Source: Mermis nigrescens
Lineage: Eukaryota > Nematoda > Enoplea > Mermithida > Mermithidae
Direction of reading: 5' to 3'
Length of the DNA stretch: 64,000 nt
Assembly (NCBI GenBank): GCA_036768485.1
Contig: JAVLUZ010000273.1
Coordinates: 3,701,391 to 3,765,390, forward strand
Shown here: positions 46,042-58,790 of the stretch, one piece after another
Layout: every line of letters starts with the position of its first letter
How positions within the stretch are numbered: position 1 is the stretch's first letter
The notes under the pieces: generated by a model
Told to the model about the DNA's origin: nothing
The model's database searches: none
The model's input: only the letters and a program-made list of their open reading frames with translations
Made by a program: the position numbers and the translations under genes

Positions 46042-46870
46042 CTCCCACATATAGAAAAAAATTTGAAACAAAGTGGAGAATTTTTTGGGGGAGGCCACAC
46101 CATAAACACTAGCGTCAGCGACGCTCTACAACTCGGCTCTCTAGCGTTACCGCAACGCCTCAACTCTGGCCTCCGCAACGCCTCATCCTGAGCAAACGTG
46201 AAAAACGAAAATAAAAAGAACAAAAATAACAAATATTAATTAACAGGTAACGTTCAGCGCATGACCTTGTTCGCACTCATTCGAGCAACACGGACAATGG
46301 CGCTAGGGATAACTATGTTGTTGCCCGAATGATAGACTCCAGTCTTGGACAGCATAGCATAATATTTGATCTTGCTGCCAAAGCCTCAGATCCCCGGGTA
46401 ATGAGAAAAAATTTTGATTGAAAAGTGCAGCCAGATTAGATTATAAATTAACCCCTTGTCAGGTAACGAGTTAAGGTACTATAATAGTAACACCGCTAAT
46501 TGAGCAATAGACGAATTAAAATACGGAATGATAAGGCAAGATTATGCTGAGCAAAAAATTAAAGACTGACGAGTTAAAACGCACTAGGTAATGATAAAAA
46601 CGAGAAAAATGGCAATTATGCGAGATAACGAGGAAAAATGAGCACCATCCGAAGAAAAAAAAATTTTGTAGAAAAAGCGTAGAAGAAAAATACACAGGAA
46701 ATAAACGATACACATGGTCCTGGAATCCACATCAGGACAAAAAACGAAAAAATTTGACGAAAAGCTGCTGGTCAATTCAAACTTTATTCACAGAGATTAA
46801 AGTTCAGTGCGTCAAACTTGAAAATTAATATTTGACCCTGATAATTGGCCTTCGAGCCATGCGGTTTTCC
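46042..46870 (-). other. A3 sequence between LTR and ORF-X, non-coding
   Basis: Patchy match to the corresponding A1 and A2 regions (for example ACCCCTTGTCAGGTAACGAGTTA near 46451). No protein frame conserved. Confidence 0.5.
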
Positions 46871-49800
46871 GCAACGCCTTTGACGTTGAAAATATTCTGA
46901 TCCGATTCCGGTTTGCGACGCGTATTCAAACAATCACAATACTGATGGCGATTGCCTACGCCCGTACATGTGTTGGCGTAAGCGTCGGTGTGGATTCGGC
47001 CGGGTCAATCGTCGTCCTCAAAATTGTCGTTGTCCTCGTAGTTGTCACATGTGTATGTTATATGGCGGCGGCAGAGTAAATAATTGCTCCGACGTAAAAC
47101 AGATTGATCACGTGAAGGTTTGTGTGGACGCTGTTGTTGTTAGTAACAGGCCTGATTTTGGCAAAGTGGACCGGGTCGAGGTTGTATTGCATTGTGCTTC
47201 CCCCGGCTGGTTGACTTTGTTCCAACGCGGTGAGCAATACGACTGGTCCCATTGTTGCCGTTGACGGGATTGTGACCGGCCCCGATGAGTTCCGCGTTCA
47301 ACTGTCCAGCAGACGGCGTGTCCTCCAGCTGCTGCTGTTCCGGCGCAACAGGTAATAACGGCCTGAGAACGCCTCGGAACGCTCACGCGATTCCGTAAAT
47401 TGCTGTTGTTGCCGCAGTTTGGGTCTGCAGTCTTGTGTATTGCTGTACATGTGAGTTTGTATGCGTTGTCTTGCGGTGAACGATTGTTTTACGTTGTACG
47501 TAGCATTGCTGGGATGACTGCGGGTCTTGCCGCCTCGATCCTCTTTGGCCTAAACGCGCTTTAACTTAGCTCTGCGACTTCAGCTTGGACGAGCCTTCTT
47601 ACTCGTTGTTTTTCCAAATTCTTTAACCGACGCAAAGTGTGCTCAGTTGGTATCGTGAAGCATTTCAATTTGGCTTTGTGTTTGTCTTCTGACATGTGAC
47701 AAACTGAAGACTCAGCAAGAGAACCGGCCGACGCGTAGCTTCATCGCACGCCGTGTGGCCTGGTTGCCAAATTCTCACGGTCGCGTTTCTCGATTGTCAT
47801 GTGTTCTCACGCATTTCAGATTTGTGCCTCCAAGGAAAGATCAACTTCTGGCATATCAAGGCTTACTCTTGGATCCGCTCGGTTCCTGCGAGGATGCCTG
47901 TTGCCTCTCTTAATTCGTTCTAATTCGCCTTGGATTTGATGTTTGAGGTAAAATACAGATTTTTGCTGACCTCTGAAACGATTGAATTGAACAGGAACTT
48001 CAAGTGGCGGGTCCGGTAGCTAACCGAATTTCAAAAATCATGTTATGCAAAACATGAGGACTTTCAGTGTGCCGTTAAGTCAGGAATTTGGAAAAGCCTG
48101 CGACAGCGACGGCGTGTAAGATTACTTCAAGAGACGCTACACGCAACATGCGACGTAACTGTTCCACCATCGCCAACCTATTCCGGCATTGCCATAGGCG
48201 TACGCAAAAATGGAATTTCCTAGCTAAGAATTCCAAAAGCGCTGTTGCGCGCATGATGTCTATTGAAGAGAAGACCGTCATGTGTCGATACTCAGAAGAA
48301 TATTATAATGATTGAAATTCTCGGAAAGTATCAAAAATATCGACCATCTGACATGTCGATATTAAAATGGGCGCTAGGTGATCCAGCGCTTGTGACATTC
48401 TGTGCGGATTTAAATCCGGACGAATCTGATAACGCCGTTGATCACCTCGCTCGGCGCGTCAAGGTGTGGATGTACGACCAAATACTCGAGCGGAACCTCG
48501 TACAACATCATTCCGGTTGTGATAAAAACCGTATGCGCGCAGTATTGATTTGGGATAGTATTCCCGGTTAAACACGCTCATTTTGCTAATAAACCAAGGT
48601 GCGGGATCATGATCAACACAACCCACAGGCTGCAATGCAATTATGAAACCACACTAAAGGACATGAGAGCGAGTCAGTCGAAGTCGCGTACTGCAAAATG
48701 GATTAGTACACCGATCAAATGCACTTGACGCTTAGAGCCAACTGGTGTAGCGCGATCTATAAGGCCTCACCCAAATGGGCGTAAGTTGTCTGGCTCATGG
48801 CAGCGATGATCTGTACGCGGTGGTCGCGGCGTCATATTTCCATCATGGTAGAAGAAATGCTGTAAATGGCCTTGACGACTTTGTATTATTCGTAGCTTTC
48901 GTTTGCGGCTATCGTTAAATGGCGTCCCAGCGAACATCGCGGGAATTGCGACCTGCATATTTGATGATTGGCACTGCGTGGCTGGGTTGATAATGCCACG
49001 GTACTGAACACACCCGTCATGGCCGCCGGCCGTAAAACAGCCGGTATCCGGTGCCAGCATGCGCCGTAACGCAGGCTGAGATATCGCTTGCGTGTATAAT
49101 ACTGCCTTATTTTTGTGTCCGGCCTAATATGCGTTGTGGTTGCGGCGGAAAACCAATAATTTCAGTCATGATCGTCGGGCTCAGAGATCGCATCTACCCG
49201 ACCCGGCTGAAGTCGGCAAAGGTACGGCGAACTGATACTGAGGTGCTTGTTGGTCACGCGGCGGTCGCGAGACAATCGGTTGCAATGGTAACAATCGCGC
49301 ACGACCTACTCCAGCATATTTCGCCAGGTGGCGACACGTTAGCTTGTCTGTCCGCCTGCGGCGTCAGATAATGCCATCATTAAATGTTTGAGCAAATCGT
49401 CATCCTCAGTGGAAATGGATGGTTCTACATCAACCATAGGTAGATCGTATGGAATATCGGTTTGCNNNNNNNNNNNNNNNNNNNNNNNNNNNNNNNNNNN
49501 NNNNNNNNNNNNNNNNNNNNNNNNNNNNNNNNNNNNNNNNNNNNNNNNNNNNNNNNNNNNNNNNNNNNNNNNNNNNNNNNNNNNNNNNNNNNNNNNNNNN
49601 NNNNNNNNNNNNNNNNNNNNNNNNNNNNNNNNNNNNNNNNNNNNNNNNNNNNNNNNNNNNNNNNNNNNNNNNNNNNNNNNNNNNNNNNNNNNNNNNNNNN
49701 NNNNNNNNNNNNNNNNNNNNNNNNNNNNNNNNNNNNNNNNNNNNNNNNNNNNNNNNNNNNNNNNNNNNNNNNNNNNNNNNNNNNNNNNNNNNNNNNNNNN

Positions 49801-51115
49801 NNNNNNNNNNNNNNNNNNNNNNNNNNNNNNNNNNNNNNNNNNNNNNNNNNNNNNNNNNNNNNNNNNNNNNNNNNNNNNNNNNNNNNNNNNNNNNNNNNNN
49901 NNNNNNNNNNNNNNNNNNNNNNNNNNNNNNNNNNNNNNNNNNNNNNNNNNNNNNNNNNNNNNNNNNNNNNNNNNNNNNNNNNNNNNNNNNNNNNNNNNNN
50001 NNNNNNNNNNNNNNNNNNNNNNNNNNNNNNNNNNNNNNNNNNNNNNNNNNNNNNNNNNNNNNNNNNNNNNNNNNNNNNNNNNNNNNNNNNNNNNNNNNNN
50101 NNNNNNNNNNNNNNNNNNNNNNNNNNNNNNNNNNNNNNNNNNNNNNNNNNNNNNNNNNNNNNNNNNNNNNNNNNNNNNNNNNNNNNNNNNNNNNNNNNNN
50201 NNNNNNNNNNNNNNNNNNNNNNNNNNNNNNNNNNNNNNNNNNNNNNNNNNNNNNNNNNNNNNNNNNNNNNNNNNNNNNNNNNNNNNNNNNNNNNNNNNNN
50301 NNNNNNNNNNNNNNNNNNNNNNNNNNNNNNNNNNNNNNNNNNNNNNNNNNNNNNNNNNNNNNNNNNNNNNNNNNNNNNNNNNNNNNNNNNNNNNNNNNNN
50401 NNNNNNNNNNNNNNNNNNNNNNNNNNNNNNNNNNNNNNNNNNNNNNNNNNNCTGTCATTCACAAATTCGGGATCATAACCTAAGAATAAAGTGCCATTCG
50501 TCATATTTGATGGTTGAATTAACGCCAAAATGGCGGCAAACGACTTCTGGTCATCGGAGATTATGACGGTGGGTAGAAGTCTGTTCTTTGGTACGTGAGG
50601 GGTTACCAAAGGAAATCTACCAAACTGATTCGCCCACCAGAGTTGCTGGTCGTTAATAATGCTTTTTATGATTTACGATTTTATGTGATGCTTTATGCTT
50701 TATCCATTTTGCGGTGAATGATTCTAGACCGCCAACACAACTATTATTGTTTTGGGGTAACGGTTCTGGTACGACCAAGCCCCGCTCCAAAGCCATACTG
50801 GTCAATGCCGAACAAAACTCATCTAGGGACGCGGGATCACGCCCCTCGAATTTGCATCGGCGACCAGCTGCTTCCAACAATGCCTCCTTGCTGGGTACTT
50901 TGTGCAGCCATGGGTCTGCAGAAGGAAAAACATTAGATAATGGTACGGTATGTGCTGTTTTAGAACCATTTAATAAATGTACAGGCGCGCAGTCCTTAGC
51001 TTTCTGTTCCCTGCCTCGGTAAATCCTCAAAACTTATGACAACTGCCGGGGCAAGAGTGGCCATGTGGTAATTTTACCAACACAAATTGCCAGGGACGTA
51101 CGCGTGTTTTTCCAC
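46870..51115 (-). pseudogene. ORF-X of retroelement A3, broken, with assembly gap
   Basis: Blocks matching A1/A2 in minus order: CAPVHLLNGSKTAHTVPLSN and VFPSADPWLHKVPSKEALLE (50800-50990), a conserved LGYDPEFVND (about 50460-50480), then the gap 49466-50451, a Cys/His-containing segment (48767-49060), LARKFHFCVRLWQCRNRLAM and VEQLRRMLRVASLE (48120-48240), and a basic region to about 46900 with repeated Arg/Gln-rich stretches. GC content here is higher than in A1. Multiple frameshifts, so inactive. Confidence 0.55.
49466..50451. other. Assembly gap, 986 N
   Basis: Run of N inside ORF-X of A3. Open frames drawn across it are artefacts. Confidence 1.
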
Positions 51116-51117
51116 AA

Positions 51118-52160
51118 TTAAGTCAGAATAAGGTAGTTTAGGTTCATGTAGAAGTCTATTCCTATGTATGTGATGAATGATGAGAGGATATAGACATATG
51201 CGATTTTCACAGTTTCAGGCATAGGTAAGTCAATAATTCGGTATGGACCAACACGCTTGGGTGATAATTTACTGATTTCAGGTTGAATGACTGAGGTATT
51301 ATTAAGATAGACTATATCCGAGAGATTAAAATTTGTATGCGTTACGGATTTATAATATTGTGATTTTTGCTGCTTACGCGCTTGCATTAAATTTTTAGAC
51401 GCAATTTCATGCAAATCTTGTAAAGTCAGCTTTAAATCAATGACATATTTTTCCGCAACAGATATATATGTGATTTGTTTACATCATTTATAAGTGGGAA
51501 AATCGGTAGGAAATGCTGGTTCACGACCATAAAGCATTTCAAAAGGAGATATATTAGTCGATGATTGCGGAGTCGCGCGGTATGCAAATAATGCAAAAGG
51601 TAGAAATTGTTCCCAATCATACTGGGAACGCGCACTAGCTTAGACAAACAATCAATCAAAGTTCGATTATAATGTTCCACCAACCCAGCACACTGGGGGT
51701 GATATGGGGTTGTAAATATTTTTTGAACGTTTAATGATTTGCAAACTTCCAAAATAAGGGTAGATGTAAAATTTGACCCCTGATCTGTCAAAATTTCTTT
51801 GGGAACTCCATAACGTGGTATGATTTCTCTTAGTAATAAATTTGCAATTGTTGTTGCTTTTATGTCAGAAACAGCAAAAGCTTCCACGTATTTTGTAAAA
51901 ATAATCCATAAAAACTACAATTTGGTCATTTCCGGAGGGGGATTGCGGCATATGCAAGCAATCACACGCAATGAGTTCAAAGGGCGCAGATACTTCTTGA
52001 TTGGTTGCAACGGAACGATGGAATTTAATGCGACCTTACGCTGTAAGCACACATCACAATTCCGACACCACGCGATCACATCATTTTCCATGCGCGGCCA
52101 CCAATAACGCATTTGTATGGCGGCAAAATTTTGCTCGATGAAAAATGAGCCCAAAATAGA
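51118..52160 (-). pseudogene. A3 integrase (Ty3/gypsy), nearly complete
   Basis: Best integrase of the A family. The zinc region has QMRYWWPRMENDVIAWCRNC and CLQRK (51915-52154), then the core with TIANLLLREIIPRYGVPKEI, LTDQGSNFTSTLI and FTTPYHPQCAGLVEHYNRTL (51432-51887), a spacer MHEIASKNLMQARKQQK and the GPY/F module ISKLSPKRVGPYRIIDLP (51118-51414). The Asp of TDQGSN and the Glu of VEHYNR are present. A few frameshifts remain between segments. ORF-X begins right after the GPY/F module. Confidence 0.85.
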
Positions 52161-53090
52161 GTCATGAAATTGCTAGTATGAAACGACGCAAGGATTTGGG
52201 TATGACTATTTGATGAACGACAGTTGGTGAACGCTTAGGTTGAAAACATCAAAAAAGTACATCGTTTACGAGAAAAAATTCGTCACAATATTTTTTTGTT
52301 GTTAAATCATTCAATGCAATGCGAATTTTATGCAATTCATCATCTGCACGCTGCTAGCTTGTGCAAACGCGCAGGTGTTAGCATTTCAGCTTTTTCGGCA
52401 TTGGTAAGTAATAAGCGTTTGCAAAATGGGGTAATAGAATTGATAGGATTGATTTGCGCAGTAGAATTATTATTTTGCGCATTTTGATGATTAATTGGTG
52501 CGGTAGGCGCATTATCGTATGATCGGTCAGGTGGAACCGATTCATCATCTGACTCAGAATCTTCGGATTCTAAATTTGCGATGTTAACGATATTTTTGCG
52601 CTCCACTTTATATTTGCGTTCTGCATGATCATATTTAGGGTGTCGTGAAAGAAGATCAGCTGCGCAGTTATATGCACCAGGAACGTAAACAATATCATAT
52701 TCGTACTCCTGTAATTTGAGACCCCAACGGCGTAAATGACTCGATGGGTCTTTAACGTTTACTAACCAGGCTACGCTTGATGATCAGTTTCGACAATGAA
52801 TTTTTTACCGTAAAGATAGTGTCAATAATGCTTGATGGCCCACACTACCGCTAACGCTTTTCAGAAGTAGCATAATTACATTCGGCAGAATTTAGTACTA
52901 CAACTAGCGTAGCTAAGAATAAACGATTTTGGATGGTAAATGCTTTTGTGTCAAAATAGCACCTAACGCATAGTTACTTGGGCGCCAGTTGTTAAAATAA
53001 ATTGGTGCTCATCATCGAATTTCGGTAATTGTAAAATAGGTGGGGATGTAAATGCTTTCTTCAGAAGCTCAAATGCGGTTTGGTGTTCAG
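52161..53090 (-). pseudogene. A3 acidic linker, RNase H and end of RT, truncated
   Basis: The 88-codon frame at 52340-52606 is acidic and Asn/Ser-rich (SEDSESDDESVPPD). Upstream in minus order are RNase H remnants up to 53090, aligning with the A1 RNase H (28489-28881). At 53091 the sequence passes into a MITE-1 copy, and beyond it no pol sequence is found, so RT, protease and gag are lost. Confidence 0.7.
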
Positions 53091-53333
53091 CATACGTGGG
53101 CAGCAAGAAAATTCTGGGGTGTAAGATTTTTTTGAAGGGCGAAAATGGCCTTAAAAATGGTGGTAGGGCGATTCATTTTTCGACGTTTCTCTTCAAGCAC
53201 TATCCATTGGCATCAAAAAATTGCGAAAAAAACCGAAAAAAATTTTTCAAAAATTGATTTCTGTATTTTGATTTCTGGGGGGGTATTTGGTTTCTAGGAG
53301 GTGCATACTCCCAAACCCCCACGCCCAGGCGTG
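53091..53333 (+). mobile_element. MITE-1 copy at the broken end of A3
   Basis: Starts CATACGTGGGCAGC and ends ACGCCCAGGCGTG, but the flanks (GTGTTCAG and GTTACTAC) do not match. The left flank is retroelement RNase H, the right flank is unrelated DNA, so a deletion or recombination at the MITE removed the rest of A3. 53334-53834 holds no recognised feature. Confidence 0.8.
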
Positions 53334-53834
53334 GTTACTACTTACAATCATCCGAATTTTATCCTGCTCTTTATAGGATAGTGACTTTCAATTTATTAAT
53401 CGGATAGTCAATTCAAATTTATTTGATTCTGAGTTCGGGTTCAGATAGCAAATAAAATACCCGCCTTGGATTTAGGTTTTCACATCGTTTATTTTAAGCC
53501 TTAATTGTGCCTTATTTTTCCCTAAAATTTCCTTTTTCTTTTTGCCTTCTGTTAACTTCTGTGACGATTCGAGACTTTAATAAAGGTCGCATTGAAATTT
53601 AAGCAAAAAAGCGAAGACACATGTAAAATTTTATACTTAAAACTGTGCCAAAATGGTTAATTGTCTTATTTTATTAATGGAGCCCTTGGTGACGGATGGC
53701 TGAAATTTTTCACATCATGCAAACAAGGACATCTATGTATTTATGAAAGTGAATTTAGAATTAGATATCTAAATTTGCTGGACCTATGACTAATAATATT
53801 GAGGTGTAGCCTTTTTTAGCTCTCCCTATATACT

Positions 53835-54174
53835 ATAGTCTGTTCCATTCCAAACAAAAAGGTTCCTTGAGCGGGAAAAAATGATTTTTATACTTTTTAT
53901 TCCTCTTTCCGCGGGAAATTCTGAAAATTTTCGGCACTTTGGTTGGAATTTTTTTGTTAACGACCCATTTTCGCCTTATGACTTATTACTGTTGCAAAAT
54001 ATTCAATAGCTTATGTAGTTATGGCAGTTTGCAGCACGTCTTAAGCAAAGCATATTAGAGTTTTAAGCAACCGGTTGCTACTAGAACTTAATCAAAGAAG
54101 CCATTTATGCATTAAAAAACTAACATAGTAGTAAGACTTTAAAGAAAATTGATTGTCTGGAATGGAACAGAATG
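53835..54174. mobile_element. TA-flanked inverted-repeat element, copy 2
   Basis: Ends TAGTCTGTTCCATTCCAAAC and, inverted, CATTCTGTTCCATTCCAGAC, flanked by TA at 53833-53834 and 54175-54176. Shares the (A)GTCTGTTYCATT end with 512-1021. 340 bp, non-coding. Confidence 0.65.
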
Positions 54175-54404
54175 TAGAAAGAAATGACAGACCTTAAGAA
54201 AACTAAAATAAAACCGGAAATGGTGTGCCATTAATTCATGCAAAGCTACACAATCTGTAAATAGTCAAATAAAACAGTCAAACTTGCAGGTTTTTGGATG
54301 CTAAAATTAAACTTATTTGGATCCATGTAGTCAAAATGAAGTAATTATTATTCTTGCGTGGAGGGGAATGGTTCGGGAAGAATGAAACTCCTTTGCAGAA
54401 GGCC

Positions 54405-54592
54405 AGATACCCCCAGAATTCAATTTCTGAAATTTTTTTCCGCAATTTTTTGTACCAATATAGTGCTCGATGAGAAATGTAGAAAATGGTCTCTTCCGCC
54501 ATTCCACTTTTTTAAGACCATTTTTGGTCTTTGAAAATTCGTAGCACCCCATTCCCAGAATTTTGGTGCTGCCCTCCAATGGTAATATCGGG
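54405..54592 (-). mobile_element. MITE-1 copy, old and diverged, reverse orientation
   Basis: Inverted relative to most copies: CCCCCAGAATTCAATTTCTG, then GTGCTCGATGAGAAA, TTAAGACCATTTTTGGTC and an end near GCTGCCCTCCAATG. Lacks most of the G-run half. More diverged than all other copies, so probably the oldest. Confidence 0.6.
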
Positions 54593-54954
54593 TTGTCTCG
54601 GTTTACCGTTACATACAGCTGAGTATTTTTGACATAAGATTATGTATATAAGAGGTACAAAATTGATAGATTTTTGTCTGCATAAAAAAACGTGAATAAT
54701 TTGCATGATGCAGCTTTATCCAAAATTATTTGCTGGAGAAATCCAATCAGAATTTCCGAATCAAATTAGTTTTTATTCATCGCAATCGAATAGCAATAGA
54801 AAATTTATTCCTTTCAGGCACCTCACCACACACATAGATACATATACTTTCACTTTAAATTGAGTCATTGTCGATTATCCAATAAAAATCGCATAAATGT
54901 GCTTTTAAAAGCATAGCCAACTTCCGACTTAAATATGTCAAATTTACGACGCTT

Positions 54955-55150
54955 CATGCTACAAGTTCCTTTTAACTGTATTTTTTAAATTTTTTAAAAT
55001 TTTTATTCGGTACTAGAAAGAACGAGCATAGTCAAAAACATCAAAAATAAGTGTTTGGATGTGTTCCTGCGTTTTTTAGCCCACAAAGAGTCTTTTCTCA
55101 AAATCTTTCGGCACTGACCCCTGAGAATTCTCATGCTGCACATGTAGGGT
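54955..55150 (+). repeat. R3 element, copy 3
   Basis: Shares GACGCTTCATGC, AAGAACGAGCATAGTCAAAAAC, TTTTTTAGCCCACAAAGAG and TTTCGGCACTGACCCCTGAG with 32380-32720, and ends near CATGCTGCACATGTAGGG. Confidence 0.55.
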
Positions 55151-55589
55151 CACGTGCTGAAGCTGTTTACAGACGACGAGCAAATCAATCTTGAAAATAC
55201 TAAAATGCGCTTCCAAAGGGAAAAATTGTGGTTTCAACGCGAGGAGATTGCAGTTCGATCGAGAAAAATTGAATTTTGGGAAAATTGGTCTGGGAGCATC
55301 AGAGAATGCTGTACGAGAATCCAGCTGATAACAGCTTGACTCATGCAAAATTGCATCAATTTGAGACATGCAAGCTTTTGCAATGAAAGCTATTATGTTT
55401 GAGTTTTGTTTTGTTCCTGAAAATTCAAAATTTTCCGTCCAATATAACCATTATTTTTTCAAAAGGTTTTTAATCAGATCGTATGTTTTTCGCCTTCATT
55501 GCATATATGGTGAAGGTAAATACTTACAATTTATGATAAACACATCAATTCAAAAAACAAATGCAATATATGTGGCACGGACGGAGAAA

Positions 55590-56260
55590 TCATCCCTGAT
55601 ACAGCAATCTCATCAAAAACGAACAAATTCTAATTTCTCCCATGCCTTCCTCTATTTCATTGTTTTTAATTCCCATATTCAAAAGTGCGAAGCAAACCGC
55701 AAAAATTTTCGCCACCCTTTTCGGATGCATACAGATGGGACTTAGCAAGCAAATTCGCGCTTCAGCCTGCCAAAGGCTCGTTTGATAACGTTTCTGCTTT
55801 TGTTGTGCGCACTGTTGAAGCCACTTCACATCTTTTATTAGGACGCAAATAATGAGTAATTAACTACTTTTTACACTGATACCCAGAGTCACCGAGCAAA
55901 AACCCACATCTAGTATTATTTTCAAACTCATTTGCCACTTTGCTTTCGGGCAAAATTCGACTGTCATGGACAGAGCCGGGCCAATCTGCATAAATGCTAA
56001 GAAAGCGCACATCTGCATCACATATGGCCTGATAATTAATTGAGTGATTTCTTTTAGGGTCCAAATATGAAATTTCATCAGTTTAAGGCGCTTTAGACTG
56101 TGCGTGCAATCAATTGTACCGTAATGGCTAAATTTACATCCAGCAGAAATTTCGCTCCACATTTGTACGATAATGTGGAATTTTGGTTTAAGAAAATCTC
56201 TTATTTCAATAAAGGTATTTTTCGTAAATACAAAATGCGCGTAAAAAATCGTTCTCATTC
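55590..56260 (-). pseudogene. PIF/Harbinger transposase (DDE), frameshifted
   Basis: The minus strand reads GTIDCTHS (about 56090-56115), then AICDADVRFLSIYADWPGSVHDSRI and CGFLLGDSGYQCKK (55864-56064), then a C-terminal block with SLWQAEAR and PKRVAKIFAVCFALLNMGIK (55590-55829). These are the DDE motifs and flanks of the HARBI1/PIF nuclease family: the Asp in IDCTH, the Asp near SVHDSRI, GDSGY, and the C-terminal helix ending in ALHN-like ALLN. At least three frame changes separate the parts. The partner Myb-like protein gene was not found. Confidence 0.85.
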
Positions 56261-56514
56261 AAATCAAATATGTTTCAAATTGCATTCACTTTCTCACAAT
56301 TGTTTTGATAATCAATATCCAATACAACATTTAAAGCCATTTTTGGCAACTCATATAGGTAACAACCGAAGCGAGAGCAATCAATACAGTTTGCAGAACT
56401 AATCCTAGAGTTAACTTTTATAAGGCATAATATGAAAAATTAACCTTTCAACAATTTAGCAATTCCATTTGAAACCTGAGATAAGTACTGATATGAAATA
56501 CTTACAACGCACTT

Positions 56515-56695
56515 AATCCCCAAGGGTTAAATTAACCCTGGGTTTAAGTTAACCCCAAAGGATTAAAATTAACTCTTGAGGGTTATTAACCCCTTTATTT
56601 GGAAACCGGGGATGAATATTTAACCTTCATCTCGACAAAAGTTATCGAATTTAACCCCGGGGTTTGCTTAACCCCTTCATTCGGAAACCGGGCCC
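56515..56695. repeat. Harbinger terminal and subterminal repeats
   Basis: The minus strand from 56695 begins GGGCCCGGTTTCCGAATGAA, a typical PIF/Harbinger end, and is followed by about ten GGGGTTAA / TTAACCCC words in both orientations to 56515. A second GGAAACCGGGG lies at 56609. The other end of the element was not found. 55830-55860 and 56261-56515 are low-information parts of the same element. Confidence 0.65.
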
Positions 56696-56699
56696 AGAT

Positions 56700-58790
56700 G
56701 GGAGATTATAAGAAAGGGAGACAAAAGTTGTCATACTTTACAAAAACGTTTGGCTGAAAAATTAAAGGTAGAAGCGGGTCTGGGGAGCATAGGGAACTTT
56801 GTGGGATCGAGGAAGTTCATAAAATTCAGGTCGTTTTATCACCTATGTACCAATTAAAAATTTATTCTCGAGATTTTGACGATTTCTTAATTTTTGCAGG
56901 TCCCACGGCCAAAAAAATTATATATTTGTATCACCATCATAATCATTTTTATTTAAAAAACCAAACCCCAGGTTTTGGCGCATCTTATTAGTGTGAAACC
57001 TGTGATAAACCATATTATAATTCTGAGCGACATGAATGTAATAAAGGCGAATGTAAATGTTGCGATTTGTCTCTGGAATGTACATTCAAAAATTGGCAAT
57101 TATGTAACAAATGTAATCGATGGTTTGTGAGCGAATCACGTTTTGACAGGCATAAAGTAGGGAAAACCTTCGAAAAGTAACGATAAAGCTCCTCTTTCAG
57201 TCTGTCAGGCTCTGAAAGGTTGTAAAACTTGTAATCAATTATTAAGCAGCAAATACCTTAAAAATCATAAATGTAATCATTTTTTCTGTAAGACGTGTCA
57301 CTGCAATGTCGATCGAGACAAGCATCAATGTTTTACAAAGCCTATAGACAAGAATTCGAACCAAAATGGAAACCTTTCTTTATATTTTTTGACTTCAAAA
57401 CTCGTCAGAATGTAGAAATTGGGGAAAACAAGTACGGATAAATTTGCAAGGTATGAACCATATTGTTGTTACCTAATCGCACTGTGAAAAATGTATAGAT
57501 TCAGATTTGTGTCAGAGCTGTGACAAGCATTACGTTTTTGGGCAATAAATGTTTTAAAAATCTTTGTAAATGGTCATTTAGTGAGCAGATGAGGGCGCTG
57601 ACAGTTTTTAACCCTCAATGCTCGCGGTTTTGATTAACAATTTTTACTCGAATATTTACACGAAAATTCTACAGTTCTACCTAAAATCGTAGCTGCGCGG
57701 CCTTGAAGTCATAATGTTGGAAGTGAGCGGTGTTCGGGTCATTGATTTATTTAATTTCCTACACATGCCCCTATCTTCTCTTCCATAAACTTTTGGGAAT
57801 CTAGAGTTGAAGAAGGGGTACTTTCCTCATCTTTTTAGCACAAAAATAACCAAAATTATAGCAGCCCCTACCCGATTCCGAGCGCTACTCACCCAGCTCA
57901 ATTATAGACGAGGCGCATGGCAATTTACAAATGGTACGAGACTGAAAAAGCAAGAAACGAATCCTTTGATCTACAAAACAGCTTGTAGAAACTGTAATTC
58001 GGATGTAGATATTTCAAGATATTGTTGTTTGAAGTTTTGTCAAATTTCCCTGACGAAACGGGCGTAGATGCTTTTCTAATTAATTTAACAACTGCATTGG
58101 CCTGTAATCACATATTTCGAAAAAATTTTCTCAAACCCAAACTTATTGGCATTGTTCCAGTTCACATGTACCTGTCTCGAGAAAACCAATCAATAATAGC
58201 ATTAAAATGGTATGGCTTTGGGAAACTCAAAATATTCGAATTAGAATTAAATCAAACAGGGGTGAAGTAAAAGTAAGGCGTTGTACAGTGGACGGGATCT
58301 TGGGAAACAAAATCTACGAATTCAACAGTTGTTACTATCATGGGTGTACAAAATGTAATATTGTAAATAGAAATCAGCAAACTCTAGATAATCGGACGTT
58401 TAAGGAAGCATATCAGGCTAGTGTGGATAGACGTAAAGCGTTAGAAAATTTTGTTTAAACAGTTGTAGGAAAGTGGGAATGCGAAGTATAGCAAGAGCAT
58501 GATCAAAATGTAAAAATGAAACGTTTTTTCGATTCTGTAAATTTTGTCACTCCCTTATCGCTGAGAGGAGCATTTTACGGTGGTCGTACAAATGCTGTAA
58601 AAGCTGTATCATGAATGTGAAGAAGGCGAAAAAACTACACAGATGTATGTAGTTTGTATCCTCTGGGTATGTAAGACATGTGTTCATTTCCATTAAAGCA
58701 CCCTGTCATTACGAGTATAACTAAAAATTTTGTTCTTGTTGAAGCCATATAATGGTATTATTGTAGCGTGGAACTAGAAAAGCTTATTTG
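56700..58790 (+). pseudogene. Maverick/Polinton protein-primed DNA polymerase B, N-terminal half, broken
   Basis: In order: ELCGIEEVHKIQ and PMYQLKIYSRDFDDFLIFAG (56800-56920), a Cys/His-rich zinc region CETCDKPYY…CKCCDLSLEC…CNKCNRWF (56995-57130) and a second CNHFFCKTCHCN (57270-57310), the exonuclease motif FFDFKT (about 57390; FFDFET expected), LKKGYFPHLF (57807), SDVDISRYCCLKFC (about 58000-58040), YEFNSCYYHGCTKC (58315-58355), SLRGAFYGGRTNA (58555-58595) and the polymerase motif DVCSLYP (58639-58660). This enzyme copies the linear Polinton genome from a protein primer. Stops and frameshifts are numerous. The palm and thumb are missing because element C begins near 58790. Confidence 0.85.

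Noticed and set aside
49388..50609. Open frames of 338-394 codons across 49388-50609 on both strands
   Set aside because: They exist only because the 986-N gap contains no stops. The real sequence on each side is ORF-X of A3.
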